Of a stretch of 64,000 bases of DNA, positions 36,007 through 47,612 are shown piece after piece. The position numbers and the translations under genes were made by a program. Under the pieces are notes generated by a model. That model worked only from the letters and a program-made list of their open reading frames with translations, searched no databases and had not been told where the DNA came from. Location: assembly GCF_003113265.1 (NCBI RefSeq), contig NZ_PUIV01000006.1, positions 106,959 to 170,958 of the forward strand. The letters are read 5' to 3'. Source of the stretch: Methylosinus sporium. Its GTDB lineage: Bacteria; Pseudomonadota; Alphaproteobacteria; Rhizobiales; Beijerinckiaceae. Every line of letters starts with the position of its first letter. Positions within the stretch are counted from its first letter, which is position 1.

Positions 36007-36978
36007 ATGGATCCTCAGTCGCTCTTTTCCGCAGCGCTCGTCATGCTCTCCGTCGGCGGAGTGATGTACGCATTCGTTTATCCCTATCTCTCCGGCGAGA
36101 TCCTGGCGCAGAAGCGGACGGCGGCGCTGATGTCGTCCGCCGATCGACGCCGCGATGCGCGCAATGGCGATCCGGCCAAGCGTCGCAAGGTGATTCAGGA
36201 TAGTCTCAAAGATGTCGAGACCAAGAAAAAGGCGAAAGTGACGCTCGAGCAGCGTATCGCGCAAGCGGGGCTCACGACGACGCCTCCGATCTTTCTCCTC
36301 GCTTCCGCGGCCTTCGGCTTCGTCATTGCTTTCGTCGCTTTCGTGTTCAATTCCGATCTTCTCGTCGCGCTGGGCGCGGGCGTCGTCGCCGGCGTCGGCG
36401 CGCCGCATTGGCTGCTGGGCTTTCTGGCGAAGCGGCGCATCGCCAAATTCATCGCCGAGTTTCCGGGCGCCGTCGACATCATCATTCGTGGCGTCAAAGC
36501 CGGCCTGCCGGTCGCCGATTGCTTTCGCATGATCGCGGGCGAGGCGCCGGAGCCTGTGCGCAGCGAGTTTCGTCAGATCGTCGAGTCGCAGACGATCGGC
36601 CTGTCGATCGCCGAGGCGACGGAACGCTTCGCAGAGCGCGTTCCGGTGGCGGAAGCGTCGTTCTTCTCGATCGTGATCAGCCTTCAGCAGAAGGCGGGCG
36701 GCAATCTCTCCGAGGCGCTCACCAATCTCGCCAGCGTGCTGCGCGAGCGAAAGAAAATGAAGGCCAAGGTGAAAGCCATGTCGGCCGAGGCCAAGGCGTC
36801 CGCCGGCATCATCGGCAGCCTGCCGTTTCTCGTCGGGCTCGTCGTCTGGTTCACCAATCCGGCCTATATCGGGGTACTTTTCAATACGACGGTGGGCAAT
36901 ATCATCATCGGAGCGAGCCTGCTCTGGATGGCGATCGGCGTCTTCATCATGCAAAAGATGATCGACTTCGATATTTGA
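36007..36978 (+). CDS. tadB: Tad inner-membrane platform protein TadB
   Basis: A 323-residue T2SS-F family membrane protein. One N-terminal helix, a pair of helices at about 95-130 and a C-terminal helix flank the cytoplasmic GspF domain (FPGAVDIIIRGVKAGLPVADC, EASFFSIVISLQQKAGGNLSEAL). With TadC it forms the platform on which CpaF acts. It begins 15 bases after cpaF. Confidence 0.94.
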   Translation: MDPQSLFSAALVMLSVGGVMYAFVYPYLSGEILAQKRTAALMSSADRRRDARNGDPAKRRKVIQDSLKDVETKKKAKVTLEQRIAQAGLTTTPPIFLLASAAFGFVIAFVAFVFNSDLLVALGAGVVAGVGAPHWLLGFLAKRRIAKFIAEFPGAVDIIIRGVKAGLPVADCFRMIAGEAPEPVRSEFRQIVESQTIGLSIAEATERFAERVPVAEASFFSIVISLQQKAGGNLSEALTNLASVLRERKKMKAKVKAMSAEAKASAGIIGSLPFLVGLVVWFTNPAYIGVLFNTTVGNIIIGASLLWMAIGVFIMQKMIDFDI

Positions 36979-37007
36979 GCGGTCGAGTCGAACGAAAGGT
37001 CTGGTTC

Positions 37008-37979
37008 ATGGAGAAGATCGTCGAATTCGCGACCAATGGGCGGCTGGTTTTCAGCGTCCTCGTCGCAATGTCGGTCATCGCCACCATCTGGTCGATCGGC
37101 GCGACATTTCTGCAAGGCGACACATTGGCGAAGCGCATGAAGAGCGTCGCCAATGAGCGCGAGCGCATCAGGGCGCGCGAGCGCGCGGCGGCCAAGGCCG
37201 ACGGCGGCGGTCTGCGGCAGCAGCCCAAGCAATATATGAAGAATGTCGTCGACCGCTTCTCGCTGTCGACATGGCTCAACACCGACGACGCCAAGCTGCG
37301 CCTCGCCTCGGCCGGCTATCGAGGGCCGCAGGCGGAGGTGGCGTTTCTGTTCTTCCGCCTGGTGGCGCCGATCGCTTTCGCGCTCTTTGCGGTGTTCTAT
37401 CTCGTCGTGCTCGACGATTCCGATTGGCCCTTGCTCACGAAATCGGGAATTGTGATCTTCGCGACCTATCTCGGCGTCAAGGCGCCGGAGCTGTTCATCA
37501 GCAATACGATCACCAAGCGGCAGGAGAGCATGCGCATCGCTTTTCCCGACGCGCTCGATCTTATGCTGATCTGCGTCGAATCCGGCATGTCGGTCGATCA
37601 CGCTTTTCGCAAAGTGGGACAGGAGATCGGCGTGCGTTCGGCCGCGCTGGCGGAAGAGTTCGCGCTGGCGACGGCGGAGCTCTCCTACCTGCCGGATCGT
37701 CGGCAGGCGTTTCAGAATTTGACGGCGCGCACCGGGCTCGAGAGCGTGAAGCAGATTTCGACCGTGCTCATTCAGGCCGAGAAATATGGCACGCCGCTCG
37801 GTCGCGCGCTTCGCGTCACCGCGCAGGAGAGTCGCGACATGCGCATGGCCGAGGCCGAGCGCAAGGCGGCGGCTCTGCCGCCAAAGCTCACTGTCCCGAT
37901 GATTATTTTCTTCCTGCCGGTGCTGATGGTCGTCGTTATGGCACCGGCGATCATTCAGGTGATGTCGCAGAGCTGGTGA
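37008..37979 (+). CDS. tadC: Tad inner-membrane platform protein TadC
   Basis: A 323-residue T2SS-F family protein paired with TadB. An N-terminal helix (LVFSVLVAMSVIATIWSIG), helices at about 115-160 and a C-terminal helix (VPMIIFFLPVLMVVVMAPAI) frame FPDALDLMLICVESGMSVDHA. It is the last gene of the plus-strand arm and overlaps the convergent tadD by 29 bases at the 3' ends. Confidence 0.94.
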   Translation: MEKIVEFATNGRLVFSVLVAMSVIATIWSIGATFLQGDTLAKRMKSVANERERIRARERAAAKADGGGLRQQPKQYMKNVVDRFSLSTWLNTDDAKLRLASAGYRGPQAEVAFLFFRLVAPIAFALFAVFYLVVLDDSDWPLLTKSGIVIFATYLGVKAPELFISNTITKRQESMRIAFPDALDLMLICVESGMSVDHAFRKVGQEIGVRSAALAEEFALATAELSYLPDRRQAFQNLTARTGLESVKQISTVLIQAEKYGTPLGRALRVTAQESRDMRMAEAERKAAALPPKLTVPMIIFFLPVLMVVVMAPAIIQVMSQSW

Positions 37980-38847
37980 GTGCGCCGAGCTTTCCGCGCG
38001 GCGCAGGCGTTTCGGCGCTCTTTCGCTTCGTCTTCTCGCTGTAGATCTGGATCTCGCGCCAGCTGTTGGATTGCGCGATCATCTGGCGGATGGAGGCGAC
38101 ATTGGCCGCAGCGTCGATCGGCGACAGATCATAGCGAGACCAATTTTCGGCCTCGTCGAACTTGCCTTGCAGCGCGAGCACGAGCGCGAGATTCTGGCGC
38201 ACGCGCATGTCGGCGGCGGGCTGCGCGGCGGCCGTCAGCAATGTGCTCTCGGCCTGCGGCAGCTGCTTGGAGAGCGCGTAAGAGAGGCCGAGATTAGAGA
38301 GCACTTTCGGATCGTCGGGCTTGATCTTCAGAGCCGTCTGATAATAGTCGCGCGCTTCTTCATGATGGCCGAGCTGATCGGCGATCGAGCCCTGCGCGGA
38401 GAGCACCGACCAGTCCGGGCGTTCGGGAGTATGGGCGCGCGAGAGCACATCGGCCGCTTCGCGCAGGCGCCCCGCGTCGGCGAGCGATTTGCCATAGGCG
38501 CCGAGAACGGCGAGATCGTCGGGATAGCGAATGGCCAGCCCTTGCAGCACGGCGACGGCCTGGACATTGCGGTCGAGCGCGTGAAGCGCGCGCGCATATG
38601 TCAGAGCGACGGATTTGTTCTTCGGGTCGGCGTCGAAGCGATGGCCCCATTCCTCGGCGAAGCGGCGTAGCTGGGCTTCGTCGGTCGGCAGCTCGGCGCG
38701 TCGCGTCGCGCCGAGCGATCCGGCGCCGATCGATCCGGTGACGTCAGAGAACGGCTGGGCGCAGCCGGAGAGCGCGAGCAGGGCGCAGATCGCGAGCGCG
38801 CTCGGCGCGCTGCGGCGGCGCGACGCGACGAAATTGGACGAGAACAT
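37951..38847 (-). CDS. tadD: TPR lipoprotein TadD
   Basis: A 298-residue lipoprotein (lipobox LSGC near residue 29) with tetratricopeptide repeats over about residues 75-230 (YARALHALDRNVQAVAVLQ, YQTALKIKPDDPKVLSNLGLSY). It acts as a pilotin-like factor for Tad secretin assembly. The ATG at 38847 is preceded by AGAGGG. It is convergent to tadC and thus has its own promoter; TTAACGAT at 38893-38900 on its strand resembles half a CtrA site. Confidence 0.9.
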   Translation of the reverse strand: MFSSNFVASRRRSAPSALAICALLALSGCAQPFSDVTGSIGAGSLGATRRAELPTDEAQLRRFAEEWGHRFDADPKNKSVALTYARALHALDRNVQAVAVLQGLAIRYPDDLAVLGAYGKSLADAGRLREAADVLSRAHTPERPDWSVLSAQGSIADQLGHHEEARDYYQTALKIKPDDPKVLSNLGLSYALSKQLPQAESTLLTAAAQPAADMRVRQNLALVLALQGKFDEAENWSRYDLSPIDAAANVASIRQMIAQSNSWREIQIYSEKTKRKSAETPAPRGKLGALTSSATSPE

Positions 38848-38913
38848 CGGGCGACCCTCTCTTGCGGTTGAACCGTCTGGGTCGAGCAATAAATCGTTAA
38901 CCTTGCCGCTTCC

Positions 38914-39981
38914 TTAACGAGCGCGTTCGGCGATCCTGCGATCGAGCTCCTCGAGGTCGCCGCGCCATTGCTCGAGCGCGAAGCCGAGCGCGAAGACGTG
39001 CTCGACGCGTTCGACCGGCAGGCTGCGCAAAATACCTTCTTCGCGCAGTGTGGCGATCTCTCCCGAATAAGCGTCGAACGCCGCTTCCAGCGAGGCGCTG
39101 ACGTTGGGCGCTCCCGCCGCGGTCAGCGCGGCGCCGCAATCGTGAAGATGGGCGGCGGCCGTTTCCGTGATCGCGGCGAGCGGCGCCTCGAGCCGCAGAC
39201 GCAGCGCGTCGGGCAGAGGAGTGACCGCGGCGCGGCCGATCATCACGAGGTCGTGCCGCATTCGCAGCAAGGCGCGCAACAGCGGCGCGAGATCGGGTTC
39301 GGCGTCGAGGAAGGCGATGCGCTCATGGCGCGCTTCCTGCTCCATTTTGTCGAGGCGGGCGAAGGCGTCGCCGACGCCGCGCTGCAAATCGCGAATGGAT
39401 TCTGGATCCTGCGGGCGCGCAAAGCCCGAAAACAGCACAGGCAGCGCCCTGGCCATGAGGTCGAGCATGTCGGCGCCGGCCTCGAGCGCGAGAATGCGCG
39501 CACGCGCCGGAAAGACGAGATGCGACACAAACAGCGCCACCGCGCCGCCGAGCGCCACCTCGAGCACGCGATCATAGGCCGAGTGAAAGGCCGTGACATG
39601 CGTGATGGTCGGCGCGAGCACGACGATGACGCCGGTCGCCGGCGCCACGGAGAAGCGCGGCGTCAGCGCGGAGAGCAGGGCGAGCGGGGCGATGGCGAGG
39701 CCGAGCAGCAGGAGCAGCGCGAGCTCATGCGCGCCGGGCACGTAATTGGAGACGAGCCCGGCGTAGATCGCGCCGCCCAGCGTGCCGAAGGAATAGTCGA
39801 TCGTCGCCTTCACCGAGCGGCCGACGCTCATTTGCGTGAGGATGACCGCCGTCAGCACAGCCCATAAAATCATCGGTGTGCCGAGGAGATGGCCGATTCC
39901 GAGCGTCGCCACGGCGGCGATGGTGATCCGCGCGCCGAGGGCGAGCTGGGCGCGATAGCGGGAGAGCGGGCCGATTTCCAT
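38914..39981 (-). CDS. FUSC-family inner-membrane protein
   Basis: A 355-residue protein related to aromatic-acid exporters such as AaeB. Six hydrophobic segments lie in residues 15-165 (ITIAAVATLGIGHLLG, MILWAVLTAVILTQ, LALLLLLGLAIAPLALLSAL). A mainly helical cytoplasmic domain (170-355) follows. TAGGAG before the ATG at 39981 sets the start. The substrate is unknown. It is divergent from the aminopeptidase gene. Confidence 0.82.
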   Translation of the reverse strand: MEIGPLSRYRAQLALGARITIAAVATLGIGHLLGTPMILWAVLTAVILTQMSVGRSVKATIDYSFGTLGGAIYAGLVSNYVPGAHELALLLLLGLAIAPLALLSALTPRFSVAPATGVIVVLAPTITHVTAFHSAYDRVLEVALGGAVALFVSHLVFPARARILALEAGADMLDLMARALPVLFSGFARPQDPESIRDLQRGVGDAFARLDKMEQEARHERIAFLDAEPDLAPLLRALLRMRHDLVMIGRAAVTPLPDALRLRLEAPLAAITETAAAHLHDCGAALTAAGAPNVSASLEAAFDAYSGEIATLREEGILRSLPVERVEHVFALGFALEQWRGDLEELDRRIAERAR

Positions 39982-40067
39982 ACGGGCTCCTATATCGTCT
40001 TCGTGTCCTTGGCGTCTTGATGGTAAACAAGCCACAAAGACGCGAATGAACAAGAAAAGAGGTTGAA

Positions 40068-41458
<1,391 letters not shown>

Positions 41459-41462
<4 letters not shown>

Positions 41463-42307
41463 GCGAGAGCTTCGACAAAAGGCTGACGCCGGCGCGGCCC
41501 GATCTCGCCGCGCGTCATCTCGAGGGCAAGGTCGAGGCGGCGCGCTTCGTCGACGGGCGGCGGATGCAGGTGAAGGGAGGCGTCGCCGATCTGAAGCGCG
41601 AGCCTCGGCCGGATGCGCGGCTCGACACGCAGGCGCTCTATGGCGAGACGGTCATCGTCTATGACGATGAGGAGGGATGGTCCTGGGTCCAGCTCGAGCG
41701 CGATTCCTATGTCGGCTGGATCGCCGCCAATGTTCTGTGGAGCCGGATCGAGACGCCGACGCATCGCGTCTGCGTTCCCCGCACCTTTGTTTTTCCGCGG
41801 CCAGAGATCAAGGACCCGCCCTTGCTGGCTCTGCCGCTCGGCGCGGACGTCGAGATCGTCGGCGAGCGCGACAAGTTTTTGATCGAGGCCGGCGGCGGCT
41901 TCCTCTATCGCCCGCATCTGACGCCGCGCGAGGCGCGCGTCGCGGATTTCGTCGCCATGGCGGAGAGTCTCATCGGCACTCCCTATCTTTGGGGCGGCAA
42001 GAGCTGGCTCGGCGTCGATTGCTCGGGGCTGGTGCAGACCTCGCTCGCAATGGCCGGGATAGAGGCGCCGCGCGACACGGATTTGCAGGAGAAGGGGCTC
42101 GGTCGCGCGCTCGCAGAGGGCGAGCCGTTGCGGCGCGGCGATCTCGTCTTTTGGAAAGGGCATGTCGGCATAATGCAGGATGCGGAGCGCCTGCTGCACG
42201 CCAACGCCTTCCATCTTCAGGTCGCGAGCGAGCCCTTCGCGCCGGCGCGCGAGCGGATTCTCGCTTCGGGCTCGGCGGTGACGAGCGTACGGCGCCTCAT
42301 CGAATAA
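41459..42307 (+). CDS. NlpC/P60 family peptidase with SH3-like domain
   Basis: A 282-residue cysteine peptidase resembling gamma-D-glutamyl-L-diamino acid endopeptidases (dipeptidyl-peptidase VI/YkfC type). Residues about 25-155 hold SH3-like repeats (ETVIVYDDEEGWSWVQL, YVGWIAANVL). The catalytic domain has Cys188 (GVDCSGLVQ), His235 (KGHVGIM) and H247. There is no signal peptide, so it probably works on imported murein peptides in the cytoplasm with the coupled aminopeptidase. Confidence 0.9.
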
Positions 42308-42325
42308 GGGATTGGAGTGAGGGAT

Positions 42326-42778
42326 ATGCCCGAGCCGCTCTATCTCGAAGACCTCTTCGTCGATCAGCGCTTTCGCGCCGGGCCGATCGAGGTGACGATC
42401 GAAGAGATCAAAGCTTTCGCGAGCAAATTCGACCCGCAGCCCTTTCATCTCGACGAGGCGGCGGCGACGAGCAGTCTGTTCGGCGCCATGGTTGCGAGCG
42501 GCTGGCACACCGCTTCCCTCACAATGCGGCTGCTGACGCAATGCGCGACTTTCTCCGGCGGGCTGATCGGCGTCGGCGGCAAGATCGAATGGCTGCGGCC
42601 GGTGCGGCCCGGCGATCTCTTGAGCGTCGAGGTGACGATCCGGCGCATCACAGCGTCGAAATCCCATGACGATCGCGGAATGGTCGCCATTCGCGTCGTC
42701 ACCTCCAATCAGCGCAATGAGCCGGTGCAACTGCTGGACGCCAATGTGATGGCCTTCCGCCGGTCGAATCCGACGTAA
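42326..42778 (+). CDS. MaoC-like dehydratase
   Basis: A 150-residue hot-dog fold protein ((R)-specific enoyl-CoA hydratase-like). FASKFDPQPFHLDEAAA holds the catalytic Asp and His. SGWHTASLTMRLL and GVGGKIEWLRPVRPGD follow. The ATG at 42326 is 8 bases after GGAG. The substrate is unknown, probably an acyl-CoA. It follows the NlpC/P60 gene by 18 bases and may share its transcript. Confidence 0.88.
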   Translation: MPEPLYLEDLFVDQRFRAGPIEVTIEEIKAFASKFDPQPFHLDEAAATSSLFGAMVASGWHTASLTMRLLTQCATFSGGLIGVGGKIEWLRPVRPGDLLSVEVTIRRITASKSHDDRGMVAIRVVTSNQRNEPVQLLDANVMAFRRSNPT

Positions 42779-42797
42779 CGGTCGTCGAGCCTCGGCG

Positions 42798-43580
42798 CTA
42801 TTTGAATTTCTGAAAGGCGCGCAGCAGTCGACGCAAGGCGACGAGGCTGGAGGTTCGACTGGGATCATAGGCCGGATTGCCGCCGGCGAAGCCCGCCGCA
42901 TAGTCTGTGATGACGGCGGCGGCCGCGAAGGGCAGGGCGAAGCGCTTGGCCAGGATCGCCTCCGGCGCGATCGACATGCCGAGCGCATCGGCGCCGAGCA
43001 TACGGGCCATTTTCACTTCGGCCGGGGTCTCGTAGCTCGGGCCGGAGAACCACATGAGCACGCCTTCGTTCAGCGTCACCCCGGCGCCGGCGCTGGCCTG
43101 CTTGAGCCGTCGCAGCAGCCTTTTGTCATAGGCGCCGTTCATATTCACGAAATTCTGCCCTGCGGCGCCGATGAGAGGGTTCAAGCCGCTGAAATTAATG
43201 TGATCGGTCACGCTGAAAATAGAAGAGGGCTGGAAATCCGCATTGGTCGAGACCGCGAGGCCGGTGGAGAGAAGTGCGCGCACGTTCAAATGCATCAATG
43301 TCTCGATCGGCGAAGACATGAGGCTCGGATCGCCGCTCTCGTAGAACTCCGAACGGCCCTTCAAGAACAGCATGGGCGCGCCTTCGACGAGGCCGATCAG
43401 AAGCTCGCCGCCCTCGATCTCGGGAAATCCCGGCAGCTCGGAATAGGGAATGGCGACCGCCTGCTCGCCGATATCGGCGGCGGCGAGAAATTCGCGTCCG
43501 AGCACGACCGCGGTTTCGATCGGCCCCAGAGGATTGCGCGCGCCGATGATATCGGCGGCGTCCCTTGCGCGCGTGCTCAT
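42798..43580 (-). CDS. Purine nucleoside phosphorylase family protein
   Basis: A 260-residue nucleoside phosphorylase of the PNP/MTAP (class II) type. VTDHINFSGLNPLIG, GPSYETPAEVKMARMLGADA and GMSIAPEAILAKR are the family signatures. It cleaves a purine nucleoside with phosphate in nucleotide salvage. The exact nucleoside is not clear. The ATG at 43580 follows a GAGG; upstream in-frame codons look spurious. Confidence 0.88.
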   Translation of the reverse strand: MSTRARDAADIIGARNPLGPIETAVVLGREFLAAADIGEQAVAIPYSELPGFPEIEGGELLIGLVEGAPMLFLKGRSEFYESGDPSLMSSPIETLMHLNVRALLSTGLAVSTNADFQPSSIFSVTDHINFSGLNPLIGAAGQNFVNMNGAYDKRLLRRLKQASAGAGVTLNEGVLMWFSGPSYETPAEVKMARMLGADALGMSIAPEAILAKRFALPFAAAAVITDYAAGFAGGNPAYDPSRTSSLVALRRLLRAFQKFK

Positions 43581-43683
43581 GAATAGCCTCGAAAGAATTC
43601 GAATCGTCGCCGCCGAGTGTGACGAAGCCAAGACTTCGCCGCAAGGGCGCGCGTGATTTTTGCCCGCGCGGCTCTCGCCGCGA

Positions 43684-45312
43684 TCAGGCCTTGTCGCCCG
43701 GGTGCGGCTCGGCCTCTATGCGGAAGGCCGCGGCGAAGAGTGCGCGCGTATAATCACTCTTGGGCGCGGCGAAGACCTCCGTCGCCGGGCCTTCCTCCAC
43801 CACCTTGCCGTGGCGCATGACGATGAGATGCGCCGCCAGCGACTTCACCACCTTGAGATCGTGGCTGATGAAGAGATAGGCGAGGCTGTGCTTGGCCTGC
43901 AGCTCGCGCAGCAGATCGACGATCTGCGCTTGCACGGACATGTCGAGCGCCGAGGTCGGCTCGTCGAGCACGATGAATTTCGGCTTCAGCACAATGGCGC
44001 GGGCGATGGCGATGCGCTGGCGCTGACCGCCCGAGAATTCATGCGGATAGCGATCCATCATGGCGGGATCGAGCCCCGTCTCGGCCAGCGCCTTGGCGAC
44101 GATCTCGCGCGTCTCCTCGAAGGAGAGGCCGCGCATCTGCACGCCGAGGCCCTCGGCGACGATTTCCGCGACCGACATGCGCGGCGACAGCGAGCCGTAA
44201 GGGTCCTGGAAGACGATCTGCATGTCGCGGCGCAACGGGCGCATTTCTTTCACGGTCTTCGCGTCTATGCGTTCGCCGAGATAGAGGATCGGCCCCTCGG
44301 AGCGGATGAGGCGCAGAAGCGCGAGGCCGAGCGTCGTCTTGCCGGAGCCCGATTCGCCGACGACGCCGACCGTCGAGCCGCGGCGCACGGCGAGAGTGAC
44401 GCCGTCCACCGCCTTGATATGGCCGACCGTGCGGCGCAGGAAGCCGCGCTTGATCGGAAACCAGACCTTGAGATCATCGGCGGCGACGAGAACGGGCTCG
44501 TTCTCGTCCTCCACCGGCGGCGCGCCCTTGGGCTCCGCCGCGAGCAGCGCCTTGGTGTAGGGATGCTCCGGCGCGGAGAAGACTTTCTCGACATCGCCCT
44601 TCTCGACGATGCGGCCATGCTGCATCACGCAGACATCATCGGCGAAGCGCCGCACCAGGCCGAGATCATGGGTGATGAAGAGCATGGCCATGCCATAGGT
44701 CTTCTGCACGCGCTCCAGCAGAGCGAGAATCTGCGCCTGCACGGTCACGTCGAGCGCCGTGGTCGGCTCGTCGGCGATGAGCAGGTCCGGCCGATTGGCG
44801 AGCGCCATGGCGATCATCACGCGCTGGCGCTGGCCGCCCGACAATTGATGCGGAAAAGCGGTGAGGCGTTCGGAGGGATTCGGAATGCCGACCTCGCCGA
44901 GCAGCTCCACGACGCGCGCGCGGATTTTTTCCGCGCCGCGCGCGCCATGCAGCTCGAGGATTTCGCCGATCTGCTGCTCGATCGTCTGCAGCGGATTGAG
45001 CGAGGTCATCGGCTCCTGGAAGACCATTGTGATCTTCGCGCCGCGAATGGCGCGCAGCTCGGCGTCCGATGCCTTCAGAATATCCTCGCCGGAAAAGTCG
45101 ATGCGTCCCGATGTGTGGATCGCCGCCGGCGGCAGCAGCCGCACGATGGAGAGCGCGGTGATGGATTTCCCGGAGCCGGATTCGCCGACGAGCGCCAGCG
45201 TGCGCCCACGTTCGACCGAGAAGGAGACTTTATCGACCGCGAGCGTCTCCTTGCCGCCTTGCGAGAAGGCGATGGAGAGATCGCGGACGTCGAGGAGGGG
45301 AGAAGAGCCCAT
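43684..45312 (-). CDS. yejF: Peptide/microcin ABC transporter ATP-binding protein YejF
   Basis: A 542-residue tandem ABC ATPase. Both halves carry Walker [10 protein letters not shown] (near 43-50 and 316-323), signature LSGGQRQR or FSGGQRQR, and Walker B LLIADEP / FIVLDEP. It energises the YejABEF oligopeptide importer. The ATG at 45312 is 8 bases after the yejE stop; a GTG at 45324 overlapping that stop (GTGA) is an alternative adding four residues. It is the last gene of the operon. Confidence 0.95.
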   Translation of the reverse strand: MGSSPLLDVRDLSIAFSQGGKETLAVDKVSFSVERGRTLALVGESGSGKSITALSIVRLLPPAAIHTSGRIDFSGEDILKASDAELRAIRGAKITMVFQEPMTSLNPLQTIEQQIGEILELHGARGAEKIRARVVELLGEVGIPNPSERLTAFPHQLSGGQRQRVMIAMALANRPDLLIADEPTTALDVTVQAQILALLERVQKTYGMAMLFITHDLGLVRRFADDVCVMQHGRIVEKGDVEKVFSAPEHPYTKALLAAEPKGAPPVEDENEPVLVAADDLKVWFPIKRGFLRRTVGHIKAVDGVTLAVRRGSTVGVVGESGSGKTTLGLALLRLIRSEGPILYLGERIDAKTVKEMRPLRRDMQIVFQDPYGSLSPRMSVAEIVAEGLGVQMRGLSFEETREIVAKALAETGLDPAMMDRYPHEFSGGQRQRIAIARAIVLKPKFIVLDEPTSALDMSVQAQIVDLLRELQAKHSLAYLFISHDLKVVKSLAAHLIVMRHGKVVEEGPATEVFAAPKSDYTRALFAAAFRIEAEPHPGDKA

Positions 45313-45320
45313 GCGATCGT

Positions 45321-46493
45321 TCACCGGAAGGTCTTTCGCGGGTCGAAGGCGTCGCGCACCGCTTCGCCGATGAACACCAGAAGCGAGAGCATCAGCGCGA
45401 TGATGACGAAGCCGGTGAGGCCGAGCCAGGGCGCCTGGAGGTTGGATTTGCCTTGCAGCAGCAATTCGCCGAGCGACGGCGAGCCCGGCGGCAGGCCGAA
45501 GCCTAAGAAGTCCAGCGAGGTCAGCGTCGTGATCGAGGAATTGAGAACGAAGGGCAGAAAGGTCAAGGTCGCGACCGTGGCGTTGGGCAGGAGATGGCGC
45601 GTGATGATGCGGAAATTGGAGAGGCCGAGCGCGCGCGCGGCGTTCACATATTCGAAATTGCGCGCGCGCAGAAATTCCGCGCGCACCACATGCACCAGCG
45701 ACACCCAGGAGAACAGCAGCAATATGCCGAGCAGCACGAAAAAGCCCGGCGCGAGGAAGGAGGAGACGATGATCAGCAGATAGAGCTGAGGCAGCGACGA
45801 CCATACTTCGATGAAGCGCTGGAAGACGAGATCGATCCACCCGCCGAAAAAGCCCTGCACCGCGCCTGCGGCGACGCCGACGATGGAGGAGATGCTCGCC
45901 AGAATGAGGCCGAACAGCACCGATAGTCGGAAACCATAGAGCAGACGCGCGACGACATCGCGGCCTTGGTCATCCGTGCCGAGCCAGTTCCATTCGATCG
46001 CCGAGCAGCCGAGATGCGCTTTCTCCGGTCCGAGCTTCTTGGCCGCGGCGGACTCGCATTGCGACTTGGTGAGCAGCCATGTCGGTGGCGAGGGCGCGGG
46101 CGTCGGCAGATCGAGATTATGCGTGTCGTAGGAATAGTGAATCGGCGGCCAGATCATCCAGCCGTTCGCTTCGATCTCTTTCTCGATGGTCGGGTCGCGG
46201 TAATCGGTGCGCGCGAGAAAGCCGCCGAATTTCTCTTCCGGATAATCCTTGAAGATGGGGAAGAGCAGCTCGCCCTTGTAATAGGCGAGCACGGGCTTGT
46301 CATTGGCGAGGAAGTTGGACGCCAGCGACAGCAGAAAGAGCGCCATGAAGACAAAGAAAGACCAATAGCCTCTGGAATTGGCCTTGAAATTCTGCAGCCG
46401 GCGGCGGTCGATCGGCCGCAGGTGAAACAGCCCGCCGCCCGGAATTTCCGGCGCGAGTTTCATCGTCGGGGCAGGGATGCTGGTCTCGTTCAT
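45321..46493 (-). CDS. yejE: Peptide ABC transporter permease YejE
   Basis: A 390-residue inner-membrane permease. The long N-terminal part before the core (residues 40-185) with WPPIHYSYDTHNLDLPTPAP is typical of YejE. The transport core has GTDDQGRDVVARLLYGFRLS and the EAA-like loop (EFLRARNFEYVNAARALGLS). It starts three bases after the yejB stop. Confidence 0.95.
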   Translation of the reverse strand: MNETSIPAPTMKLAPEIPGGGLFHLRPIDRRRLQNFKANSRGYWSFFVFMALFLLSLASNFLANDKPVLAYYKGELLFPIFKDYPEEKFGGFLARTDYRDPTIEKEIEANGWMIWPPIHYSYDTHNLDLPTPAPSPPTWLLTKSQCESAAAKKLGPEKAHLGCSAIEWNWLGTDDQGRDVVARLLYGFRLSVLFGLILASISSIVGVAAGAVQGFFGGWIDLVFQRFIEVWSSLPQLYLLIIVSSFLAPGFFVLLGILLLFSWVSLVHVVRAEFLRARNFEYVNAARALGLSNFRIITRHLLPNATVATLTFLPFVLNSSITTLTSLDFLGFGLPPGSPSLGELLLQGKSNLQAPWLGLTGFVIIALMLSLLVFIGEAVRDAFDPRKTFR

Positions 46494-46496
46494 CGG

Positions 46497-47606
46497 TCAG
46501 ACCTCGCGCGTCTCGAAATCGATGCGCGGATCGATCCATGTGTAGGTGAGGTCCGAGAGGAGATTCACCACGAGGCCCAGCAGCGCGAAAATATAGAGAT
46601 TGGCGAACACCACCGGATAATCGCGATTGACGATGGATTCGTAGGAGAGATAGCCGAGCCCGTCGAGCGAGAAGATGGTCTCGATCAGCACGGAGCCAGT
46701 GAGAAAGGCATGCACGAAGGCGCCCGGAAAGCCGGAGACGACGATGAGCATGGCGTTGCGGAACACATGGCCATAGAGCACGCGGTTTTCGGTCAGGCCC
46801 TTCATCCGCGCCGTCTGCACATATTGCTTGCGGATCTCGTCGAGGAAGGAGTTCTTCGTCAAAAAGGTCTGCGTCGCGAAGGCGCCGAGCGTCATGGCGA
46901 GCACGGGCAGGCAGATGTGCCACAGATAATCGCCCACCTTGCCGATGAGCGACAGCTCCGAGAAATTCTCCGAGACGAGGCCGCGCAATGGGAAAATCTG
47001 CCAAAAGGAGCCGCCGGCGAAGAGCACGATGAGCAGCATTGCGAAGAGAAAGCTCGGTATCGCATAGCCGATGATGACGAGATTGGAGGTCCAGGCGTCG
47101 AAGCGCTCGCCGTCGCGCACCGCCTTGGCGATGCCGAGCGGAATGGAGACGGAATAGGAGATGAGCGTCATCCATAAGCCGAGCGACATTGAAACGGGCA
47201 GCTTCTCGCCGATGAGCTTCAGCACGCTCTCGTCACGGAAATAGCTGCGGCCGAAGTCGAAGACGGCGTAATTCTTCACCATCAGCAGGAAGCGTTCCCA
47301 GGCCGGCTTGTCGAAGCCGAACTGCTTTTCCAGCTCGGCGATGAATTTGGGATCGAGCCCCTGCGCGCCGCGATATTTGGAGGCGCCTTCCGCGCCGGCG
47401 CCCGGCGTCGCCGCGCCGCCGCGGCCGACATCGCCGCCGCCGCCGGAAAAGCGCGAGGTCGCGCCCATGTCATAGCCCTGCAGCTGCGCGATGACGCGCT
47501 CGACAGGGCCGCCCGGCGCGAATTGCACAATGGCGAAGGAGATGAGCATGATGCCGAGGATCGTCGGGATCATCAGCAAAAGGCGTCGCAGAATATAGGC
47601 GGCCAT
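46497..47606 (-). CDS. yejB: Peptide ABC transporter permease YejB
   Basis: A 369-residue permease. It opens with MAAYILRRLLLMIPTILGIM, the usual start of DppB-like permeases, then a Gly-rich loop (about 45-80). The EAA-type loop is IRKQYVQTARMKGLTENRVL. It lies six bases after yejA. Confidence 0.95.
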   Translation of the reverse strand: MAAYILRRLLLMIPTILGIMLISFAIVQFAPGGPVERVIAQLQGYDMGATSRFSGGGGDVGRGGAATPGAGAEGASKYRGAQGLDPKFIAELEKQFGFDKPAWERFLLMVKNYAVFDFGRSYFRDESVLKLIGEKLPVSMSLGLWMTLISYSVSIPLGIAKAVRDGERFDAWTSNLVIIGYAIPSFLFAMLLIVLFAGGSFWQIFPLRGLVSENFSELSLIGKVGDYLWHICLPVLAMTLGAFATQTFLTKNSFLDEIRKQYVQTARMKGLTENRVLYGHVFRNAMLIVVSGFPGAFVHAFLTGSVLIETIFSLDGLGYLSYESIVNRDYPVVFANLYIFALLGLVVNLLSDLTYTWIDPRIDFETREV

Positions 47607-47612
47607 ATTCGT

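Noticed and set aside
43660..45783. 707-codon open frame opposite yejF and yejE
   Set aside because: Composition (His/Arg/Asp-rich) is that of a reversed ABC ATPase; no start signal or domain.
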